Source: Streptomyces violaceus (GTDB lineage: Bacteria > Actinomycetota > Actinomycetes > Streptomycetales > Streptomycetaceae). Taken from it: 11,244 bases of DNA. Of the stretch, positions 1 through 5,290 are shown in pieces (position 1 is the stretch's first letter; each line of letters opens with the position of its first letter). The notes beneath the pieces were generated by a model. It was not told where the DNA came from and did not search any database. It saw only the letters and a list, made by a program, of their open reading frames with translations. The stretch lies in contig KL569116.1 in NCBI GenBank assembly GCA_000715635.1, positions 24,977-36,220 on the forward strand, written 5' to 3'. The position numbers and the translations under genes are program-made.

Positions 1-577
1 TGCGCGCCGCCCGGCCGATCGCCTCGGCCAAGTCCTCCTGGGAGTACGGCAGGCGCAGGGCACGGGCCGCCCCCATGGCCTGCTCGGCGAGGAAGCCGTT
101 CTCGTGCGGGATGTCGGCGGGCAGCAGGTCCAGGACGGCTGTGTTGACGACACACCCGTGGCCGGAGTCGTGCAGCAGGAAGATCTTGCGTCCGTCACTG
201 ACCTTGTCGAGGTCGGCGGCGGTCAGATGACGGCCCAGGGCCCGCTGGTCGTAGCCGGCGATGCTCACCCAGTCGCCGGGCGCACGGGTGCGGGTGACGG
301 TTTCCGCGACGACCGCGAGTACGTCGTCGATCCGGGTGCGGCCGGCGATGCTCGGGGTGTTCTGCTTGAACCCGGTCCAGGCGAGGTGCACATGGGCGTC
401 GATGAACCCGGGGAGCACGGTGGCGCCCTGCAGGTCGATCACCTCGCGGGCGGGCAGGGAGGTCACGGCCTCGTCGAGGCCCGCGATCCGGCCCTGCCAG
501 ATGCCCACGTCATGGGCGACCGGGTGGTCCGGGTCCATGGTGAGGAAACGGGCGTTCGTCAGCCTGGTGCACAGCAT
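1..577 (-). CDS. YtcJ-like amidohydrolase (amidohydrolase 3 family), partial: 3' end beyond the left edge
   Basis: The minus-strand frame starting at the ATG at 577 is open to the window edge (192 codons seen). It opens with the short beta-rich segment typical of the superfamily (about residues 1-55), then GATVLPGFIDAHVHL at 51-65, where His62 and His64 form the HxH metal-binding pair. The segment IFLLHDSGHGCVVN at 132-145 matches the conserved 'xHDxGHxxxxN' stretch of YtcJ-type metal-dependent hydrolases, and GFLAEQAM follows at 161-168. No signal peptide is seen, so it should be cytoplasmic. The family hydrolyses C-N bonds, often amides or formamides; the substrate cannot be read from sequence. 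The start lies 8 bases behind the cchK stop with no clear Shine-Dalgarno, which suggests translational coupling and shared iron control. The family is secure, the start fairly secure, and a role in siderophore metabolism is only inference from position. Confidence 0.85.
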   Translation of the reverse strand, partial: MLCTRLTNARFLTMDPDHPVAHDVGIWQGRIAGLDEAVTSLPAREVIDLQGATVLPGFIDAHVHLAWTGFKQNTPSIAGRTRIDDVLAVVAETVTRTRAPGDWVSIAGYDQRALGRHLTAADLDKVSDGRKIFLLHDSGHGCVVNTAVLDLLPADIPHENGFLAEQAMGAARALRLPYSQEDLAEAIGRAAR

Positions 578-585
578 CGGTGAGG

Positions 586-798
586 TCAGACGTCCATCGT
601 CGCGGCGAGGGACCGGGGGCGCAGGTCCGTCCAGTGGGTCTCGACGTACTCCAGGCACGCTTCCCGGGTGTTCTCGGCGAAGGCGATCGTCCATCCCCCG
701 GGCACCTCGGCGAACGACGGCCAGAGTGAGTGCTGGCCCTCGTCGTTCACCAGGACCAGGAAACGGCCTTCGTTGTCGTCGAAGGGGTTGGTGCTCAT
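586..798 (-). CDS. cchK: MbtH-like NRPS accessory protein CchK
   Basis: A 70-residue protein, the usual size for MbtH proteins. It carries all family hallmarks: NPFDD at 4-8, [12 protein letters not shown] at 16-27, the VPGGW motif at 32-36 with its conserved Trp, and [11 protein letters not shown] near residues 51-61. MbtH proteins bind the N-terminal part of adenylation domains and are needed for their solubility or activity, so the expected partner is the NRPS at the right end of the window. In S. coelicolor the equivalent CchK supports coelichelin synthesis and can be replaced by another MbtH protein (established knowledge, recalled). The ATG at 798 is preceded by AAGGAGG (complement of 807-813) with an 8-base spacer. 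It diverges from cchJ across the iron box and is followed after 8 bases by the amidohydrolase, probably in one transcript. Confidence 0.96.
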   Translation of the reverse strand: MSTNPFDDNEGRFLVLVNDEGQHSLWPSFAEVPGGWTIAFAENTREACLEYVETHWTDLRPRSLAATMDV

Positions 799-806
799 GC
801 TCGATG

Positions 807-813
807 CCTCCTT
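807..813 (-). promoter_or_regulatory. Ribosome binding site of cchK
   Basis: AAGGAGG on the minus strand, a near-perfect anti-16S match, 8 bases before the cchK ATG at 798. It fixes that start. Confidence 0.85.
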
Positions 814-825
814 GGAGGGCCAAGA

Positions 826-844
826 TTAGGTTAGGCTCGCCTAA
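826..844. promoter_or_regulatory. Iron box (DmdR/IdeR-type operator) between cchK and cchJ
   Basis: TTAGGTTAGGCTCGCCTAA fits the 19-bp actinobacterial iron box bound by the Fe2+-dependent DtxR-family repressors (DmdR1 in Streptomyces, IdeR, DtxR). Its core is the interrupted palindrome TTAGG-ctcg-CCTAA (TTAGGCTCGCCTAA, 831-844), preceded by a second TTAGG. It lies in the 94-bp gap between the divergent starts of cchK and cchJ, 27 bases from the cchK ATG and 48 from the cchJ ATG, so it can repress both units under iron sufficiency. TTGACT at 845-850 abuts it and resembles a -35 element for the plus strand, but I see no convincing matched -10. It is the only such box in the window; NRPS control must come from upstream, outside the window. 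Confidence 0.93.
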
Positions 845-880
845 TTGACTGGAGCTTAGCCTTTGTCCCTTCCCTCTCAC

Positions 881-886
881 AAGGAG
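881..886 (+). promoter_or_regulatory. Ribosome binding site that decides the cchJ start
   Basis: AAGGAG lies 6 bases before the ATG at 893. An upstream in-frame TTG at 863 has no such site, and the AAGGAG would fall inside that longer reading frame. The ATG at 893 is therefore the preferred start. Confidence 0.85.
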
Positions 887-892
887 ACATTC

Positions 893-1999
893 ATGCGCCT
901 GGTCGCGGCCGACATGGAGGACGCCGACGCCTTCGCCGGGTTCGGGCTGCCCTGCGCACCCGGCACCGACGAGTTCTGGGCGGCCGCGGGCGCACCCGCC
1001 TCGAAACCCGCCGAGGGCGGCGGTTGGGTGACCCTGTTCCTGTGGCGTGGGTCGGAAGCGAGGGTCGGCTTCGAGAGCTGGTCGGAGCCGGTCCCCCTGC
1101 GCCGCTGGGCCGACTCGGACTGCTGGTACGCCGAGGTGCGCATGCCCGAGCGGCTGCGGGTGACCTATCAGTTCCTGGTGGACGACGCGGCGTACGCCGA
1201 CCCGCTCAACCCGGCCGGTGCGGGCGGTGACCGGTCCATCGCCGCGACGCCGGACGCCCCTGAGCAGCCGCACTGGCCCCTCATCGGCGCCGACGAGGTG
1301 CTGCCCCTGCCGCGTACGCGGATCCGCTGGGCCAGTGAACGGCTCGGGGGGCGGCGCACCGTGCGGGTCCATCCGGCGGGCGGCGGTGGGCCCGTGGTGC
1401 TGCTGCTCGACGGGGACGACTGGCTGTATCTGCATCCGGCGATGACCGCGTTCGACTCGGCCGTTGCCGCGGGTGAGTTGCCGCCGGTCACGCTGGTCTT
1501 CCTGCCGGCGAAGGACAGGGAGGCGGAGTTCACGTGCCGGCCCGAGTTGTGGGAGGCGGTGCGGGACGAACTGCTGCCGCTGGTGGCGGAGTCCGGTGTG
1601 CCCGCCGACCTGGACCGGCTGGTGGTCGCCGGGCAGAGCCTCGGCGGGCTGAGCGCGCTGTACGCGGCACTGGAATTCCCGGACCTGGTGACCCGCGTCG
1701 CCTGCCAGTCGGGGTCGTTCTGGTGGACACCCGACGCCCTGGGCCTGGCCGACCCCTTGGGCGGCCCGGTCGGCGGCACCATCGCGGCGCGCCTGCGGGA
1801 GCGCCCGGACCTGTCCGGTCTGCGGGTCGCGTTCGACGTGGGGGAACACGAGACGCGCATGCTGCCCCACTGCGAACCGACCGAGACCCTGGCAGAACGG
1901 GCCGGCGCCACCGTACGGGTCTCCCGGTCAGCGTCGGGCCACGACCGGGCGGGCTGGCGTCACGCCCTGCTCAGGGATGTCGCCTGGGCGCTCGCTTGA
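893..1999 (+). CDS. cchJ: Fes/IroE-like siderophore esterase CchJ
   Basis: 368 residues, with no signal peptide or membrane segment, so cytoplasmic. The N-terminal part (about 1-140) fits the enterochelin-esterase N-terminal domain, including WVTLFLWRG at 45-53 and the aromatic YQFLVDD at 92-98. The C-terminal part (about 150-368) is an esterase D-type alpha/beta hydrolase: LLDGDDWL at 171-178, nucleophile elbow GQSLGG at 247-252 (Ser249), SGSFWW at 273-278 and a probable catalytic His350 in SASGHD. Fes-type enzymes hydrolyse ferric siderophores to free iron. In the coelichelin model the NRPS lacks a thioesterase, and the CchJ homologue has been suggested to help release the tetrapeptide; which role applies cannot be told from sequence. 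It is transcribed alone, away from cchK, and controlled by the iron box. It converges with the NIT kinase gene, with a hairpin terminator between them. Confidence 0.92.
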   Translation: MRLVAADMEDADAFAGFGLPCAPGTDEFWAAAGAPASKPAEGGGWVTLFLWRGSEARVGFESWSEPVPLRRWADSDCWYAEVRMPERLRVTYQFLVDDAAYADPLNPAGAGGDRSIAATPDAPEQPHWPLIGADEVLPLPRTRIRWASERLGGRRTVRVHPAGGGGPVVLLLDGDDWLYLHPAMTAFDSAVAAGELPPVTLVFLPAKDREAEFTCRPELWEAVRDELLPLVAESGVPADLDRLVVAGQSLGGLSALYAALEFPDLVTRVACQSGSFWWTPDALGLADPLGGPVGGTIAARLRERPDLSGLRVAFDVGEHETRMLPHCEPTETLAERAGATVRVSRSASGHDRAGWRHALLRDVAWALA

Positions 2000-2012
2000 G
2001 GCGTGCGGGCCG

Positions 2013-2046
2013 GCGGGCAGTACGCCGATTTCGGCAGTACGCCCGC
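2013..2046. terminator. Bidirectional hairpin terminator between cchJ and the NIT kinase gene
   Basis: In the 62-bp gap between the two convergent stops, GCGGGC-a-GTAC-GCCG pairs with CGGC-a-GTAC-GCCCGC around an ATTT loop. The result is a 14-bp stem with one bulged A on each arm. It has no T tract, as is common for Streptomyces terminators. Its position suits both transcripts. Confidence 0.75.
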
Positions 2047-2061
2047 AGCCCACGGTCCTCG

Positions 2062-4065
2062 TCACCCCCGCTGCTGCGGGACCAACGCTGACGCGGGGGC
2101 CAGTTCCCGGCCGCCGTCCTGGCCGTCGGGGGACGCCGCGTCGCGCACCGGCGTGTCGTCCCGTATCAGGTTCTCGCGGATGAGGACGGCCGCGGTGGCG
2201 CCGCCGCTCTCCGAGGGGCGCAGTTCGACTCTCAGGCCCTGCCGGGCGGCGATGCGGTTGACCACGAAGAGTCCGATCTGCTTGGCGTCGAGCAGGTCGA
2301 CGTTCTCGGACTGGATCTTGCGGTTGGCCTCGGTCATCGCCTCCTCGTCCATGCCGAAGCCGCTGTCCTCGATCTCGATGAGGAGGCCGTCGCGCAGCCG
2401 GGCGGCCCGCAGCCGGACGTGGGTACTGGGCGGTGAGAACGAGGCCGCGTTCTCGACGAGTTCGGCGAGCAGGTGAATGACGTCGGCGACGGAGCCGCCG
2501 TTGACGGAGACGGGCGGTACGGGCCAGATCTGGACCCGTCCCGGCTGCTCGATCTCCGCGACGGCGGACCGCAGGACGTCCGTCAGCGGGATGGGGTCGC
2601 GCCAGCCGCGTCCGGGTGCGATGCCGGACAGGATGAGCAGGCTCTCGGAGTGGCGGCGCATCCGGGTGGCGAGGTAGTCGACCTGGTACAGCTCCTGCAC
2701 CTCGGCCGGGTCGCGCGGGCGCTGCTCCAGCTGGTGGAGCAGGTCGAGCTGGCGGTGCAGCAGCACCTGGCCGCGGCGGGCGATGCTGACGTACACCCCG
2801 GAGATGCCACTGCGCAGCTCGGCGCGCTCGGAGGCGGCCTTGAGCGCGGCCCGCTGCACGGCGGTGAGTGCGGTGCCCACCTGGGCGAGTTCGTCGCCGA
2901 CGAGGCGGCGCATCGGGGCCTCGGCGTCGATGTCCACGCCGTGCCCGGCGTGCAGTCTGCGCATGGCCTGCGGCAACCGGCGCCCGGCGACCTCCAGGGC
3001 GGAGTTGCGCAGGTCGAGCAGTTCGACGATGAGTCCGCGGCCGACGCCCACGGACACCAGCAGCGACAGCAGCACACCCACCAGACCGAGGATGACGGCG
3101 ATGCCGGAGGCGCCCAGCGTGTCCCAGCCGAACGGGTCCGCCTTGGCCGTGGCGCCCGTGCCGGCGTCCGACTGGGCCTCGGCGAGGTCCTTCAGCACGG
3201 CGTCGGCGCCCGTGTCCCAGTCCCTCAGGAAGCCCGCGGAGACGACCGGGGCGCCGGGTCCGGCGCTGCGCACCCGATCCTCACCGGCCGCGAGCCCGTC
3301 GTAACTCCCGCTGTCCAGTACCGCGTCGTACGCGGCCCGGTGCGCCGGCTTCAGGTCGGCGACCGCGGGCTTCAGCAGCTCACGCTGGGTGGCGACGGCC
3401 CCGACGAACAGCGTGTACTGCTCCGTGGTGAGCTTTCCCGCCCCGCTCCCCGCGGCGAGGAGGGACTGTTCCTGGGCCACCGCCTCCCGGGCGCGGGCGA
3501 GTTCGAGGACGACCCGGGCCTCGGATGCGGCGTGGGTTCCGTTCTCTCCGGTGAGCGCGCCGGTGACGGCGAAGGCGTCCTCGATGATGGTCGAGTAGCC
3601 CGTGAAGGCCGTCTGGTCGGCGCCCTTCGTGTCGGTCCGCGCGCGCAGCGCTGTGAGTCCGCGCGTGTCGGCTTCCAGGCGGTCGATGCGGGCGGGCAGG
3701 CCCGCGTCGAGGAGCTCGGCGTCCGCGGCGGCGGCGTCGGCGCCGTTACGGAAGGCGGTGGCGGCCTCGTCGGTGGCCTTCCGGGCCTCCTCGATCGTGT
3801 CGAGACCGGCCGAGTCCGGCGCGGCGGCGTGGCGGGTGACGGCGGTCCGCTCGGCCTGCAACGCGGTGACGAACCTGTCGACCGGGGCGAGGAGTTCGGC
3901 GTTCACGTCCTTGACCCGCTCGGTGTCGCCGATGCTGGAGGCCGTGGTCACCGCGGCGAAGCCCCACAGGGCCATGAGGGACACGATGGGCAGCATGAGC
4001 AGGGCGACGATCTTGGCCCGGACCGATCTGGGGCGCAGCCGTTCCGTCGCACGGGTGACAGGCAT
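2062..4065 (-). CDS. NIT-domain membrane sensor histidine kinase
   Basis: 667 residues. A first membrane helix at about 18-40 and a second at about 318-342 enclose a roughly 275-residue extracytoplasmic region. This region is helical, rich in Ala and charge, and fits the nitrate/nitrite-sensing (NIT) domain. A HAMP-like linker follows (about 343-405), then a dimerization region with SIARRGQVLLHRQLDLL at 427-443, where His437 is the best candidate phosphoacceptor. The ATPase domain has its N box at 531-546 (LAELVENAASFSPP, Asn539), DSGFG at 567-571 and IGLFVVNRIAARQG at 597-610. It lacks a classical H box and resembles the NIT kinases of Streptomyces, including the CvnA proteins of conservons, but no roadblock, DUF742 or GTPase gene follows. 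The start is ATG 4065, with AGAGG 6 bases upstream. It sits 49 bases behind the MHYT gene, probably in one operon. No response regulator is encoded nearby. Its ligand and target are unknown. Confidence 0.88.
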   Translation of the reverse strand: MPVTRATERLRPRSVRAKIVALLMLPIVSLMALWGFAAVTTASSIGDTERVKDVNAELLAPVDRFVTALQAERTAVTRHAAAPDSAGLDTIEEARKATDEAATAFRNGADAAAADAELLDAGLPARIDRLEADTRGLTALRARTDTKGADQTAFTGYSTIIEDAFAVTGALTGENGTHAASEARVVLELARAREAVAQEQSLLAAGSGAGKLTTEQYTLFVGAVATQRELLKPAVADLKPAHRAAYDAVLDSGSYDGLAAGEDRVRSAGPGAPVVSAGFLRDWDTGADAVLKDLAEAQSDAGTGATAKADPFGWDTLGASGIAVILGLVGVLLSLLVSVGVGRGLIVELLDLRNSALEVAGRRLPQAMRRLHAGHGVDIDAEAPMRRLVGDELAQVGTALTAVQRAALKAASERAELRSGISGVYVSIARRGQVLLHRQLDLLHQLEQRPRDPAEVQELYQVDYLATRMRRHSESLLILSGIAPGRGWRDPIPLTDVLRSAVAEIEQPGRVQIWPVPPVSVNGGSVADVIHLLAELVENAASFSPPSTHVRLRAARLRDGLLIEIEDSGFGMDEEAMTEANRKIQSENVDLLDAKQIGLFVVNRIAARQGLRVELRPSESGGATAAVLIRENLIRDDTPVRDAASPDGQDGGRELAPASALVPQQRG

Positions 4066-4114
4066 GGATTACCTCTTCGAGGGTGTGTGCTGTGCGGCTC
4101 TGCGGACGTACGGC

Positions 4115-4936
4115 TCAGACGGTCGTGGTCGCAGTGGTGGCGGGGGCGGGCGTGTCGGCGGTCGCGGTGGAGAGCTCGACCTCGCGCAACAGTTCGGCGG
4201 CGACGGACTCGGCGCGCTTGCCGGTCGGGGAGAGCGCGACGTACGCGGAGGCGAGGAAGAGGAACGAGCCGAGCACGACGGCGAGCGGGAAGAGGAACTC
4301 GGTGGCCGTGGCCCCGGGCAGCTCCGCGCTGCTGGGCGCGAGGCTGACGTCGACGGCGTACATGGCGGTGTAATGCATGCTGCTGACCGCGAGCCCCATG
4401 ACGAGCGCGGCGACGGCTGCGAGGGCGGGGCCGCGCACGATGAGGGTCAGGGTGAGCGCGGCGGTCGCGGCGACGACGGCGATCGCGACGGAGGCGAAGA
4501 CGAGGAGCGGGTCGTAGTCGACGCTGCCGTGCAGGTTGAGCGCGGCCATGCCGGCGTAGTGCATGGCGGCGACGCCCAGTCCGGTGCCGAGCCCGCCGAG
4601 CGCCACCGACGTGATGCGCGAACGCCCGTACCCGGCGGTGAAGACGCCGGCGCTGACGACGGCGATGGCCATGACGAGGCTGAGCACGGTGAGCGGAACG
4701 TCGTAGCGGATGGGGGTGCCCTCGACACTGAAGCCCATCATCGCGACGAAGTGCATGGTCCAGATGCCGGAGCCGATCGCGAACGAGGCCAGCACCAGCC
4801 AGTTCCGTTTCGAGGCGCCGTCGGCCTCCAGGGCCCTGACCGTGCACCGCAGGCCGAGCGCCGAGCCGACACAGGCCATGACGTAGGAGAGGACGGGGGT
4901 GACCCATCCGGCGCTGAAGTGGTCCATGTGTCCCAC
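4115..4936 (-). CDS. Seven-helix MHYT-domain integral membrane sensor protein
   Basis: 273 residues, strongly hydrophobic, with about seven transmembrane helices across residues 8-235. Three MHYT-type motifs mark the family: MHFVAM at 61-66, MHYAGM at 125-130 and MHYTAM at 187-192, each near a helix end. In this family the Met and His residues are proposed to bind copper and sense O2, CO or NO; that is a published prediction, not something seen here. The C-terminal tail (about 236-273) is cytoplasmic-like and ends in an Ala/Thr-rich stretch. There is no GGDEF, EAL or kinase domain, so output must come from another protein, most simply the NIT kinase encoded 49 bases downstream. The GTG at 4936 is chosen because GAGAGGGG lies 7 bases before it; the in-frame ATG at 4927 would put that site 16 bases away. 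Confidence 0.92.
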   Translation of the reverse strand: MGHMDHFSAGWVTPVLSYVMACVGSALGLRCTVRALEADGASKRNWLVLASFAIGSGIWTMHFVAMMGFSVEGTPIRYDVPLTVLSLVMAIAVVSAGVFTAGYGRSRITSVALGGLGTGLGVAAMHYAGMAALNLHGSVDYDPLLVFASVAIAVVAATAALTLTLIVRGPALAAVAALVMGLAVSSMHYTAMYAVDVSLAPSSAELPGATATEFLFPLAVVLGSFLFLASAYVALSPTGKRAESVAAELLREVELSTATADTPAPATTATTTV

Positions 4937-4943
4937 GGGGAAA

Positions 4944-4951
4944 CCCCTCTC
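4944..4951 (-). promoter_or_regulatory. Ribosome binding site that decides the MHYT gene start
   Basis: GAGAGGGG on the minus strand, 7 bases before GTG 4936. It favours the GTG over the ATG three codons later. Confidence 0.7.
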
Positions 4952-5260
4952 GCCCGCCGGGCTGAGAGCTCAGCGCGCACGTAAGTACCGCCGGTAACAG
5001 AGACCCGGGGGAACGAGATCGCGCCACTGCCTACCGAAGGTCGGTGAGGATTAAAGTACTGCCGTGTGGGTTACGGACGCGTTTGCGCGCAAGTGCTTCA
5101 CATACCCCTTACGTCGCCTGTACTTTCACCGCCGACCACTCGTCCGCGCCGCGCACCACCGAAGTGGCTGCCACCTGGGGCAACGGAACGTCACGGGACA
5201 GCAGCGCTCCGCACGCCGCGAGCATGGCCGAAAAGTGCTCAAGAAGCGGTCACGGAGACC

Positions 5261-5283
5261 CGGTCGGCCGCGACGGCCGTCCG
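5261..5283. terminator. Hairpin terminator downstream of cchI
   Basis: CGG-t-CGGCCG and CGGCCG-t-CCG form a 9-bp GC stem with one T-T mismatch and a CGA loop. It lies 7 bases past the cchI stop codon. It has no T tract. It probably ends the cchHI transcript and separates it from the MHYT-NIT operon. Confidence 0.6.
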
Positions 5284-5290
5284 CTGCGGG

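Larger units (their letters stand above)
4937..5290. other. 354-bp intergenic region upstream of the MHYT-NIT operon, with several palindromes
   Basis: No gene is seen here: the open frames on both strands lack a ribosome site, family match or codon bias. The stretch must hold the promoter of the MHYT-NIT operon (minus strand) and the 3' end of the cchI transcript. Visible structure: GCTGAG-ag-CTCAGC at 4961-4974 just before the ribosome site; the palindromes TACCGCCGGTA (4986-4996), TTGCGCGCAA (5083-5092) and GTGGCTGCCAC (5164-5174); and an inverted pair AAAGTAC (5053-5059) / GTACTTT (5120-5126) that brackets the TTGCGCGCAA. I cannot assign a -10/-35 pair with confidence. There is no iron box. 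Confidence 0.6.

Noticed and set aside
863..892. TTG at 863 as the start of cchJ
   Set aside because: No ribosome site precedes it, and a good AAGGAG lies before the ATG at 893.
2062..4065. Conservon (cvnABCD) signalling operon
   Set aside because: The kinase resembles CvnA, but the gene downstream is the convergent cchJ and no CvnB, C or D protein is encoded.
2473..4347. 624-codon plus-strand frame over the NIT kinase
   Set aside because: Shadow of the kinase and MHYT genes, with no recognisable domain and shadow-like composition.
3948..5027. 359-codon minus-strand frame across the MHYT gene
   Set aside because: Arg-rich translation in a frame alternative to the MHYT gene, whose three MHYT motifs and helices settle the real frame.
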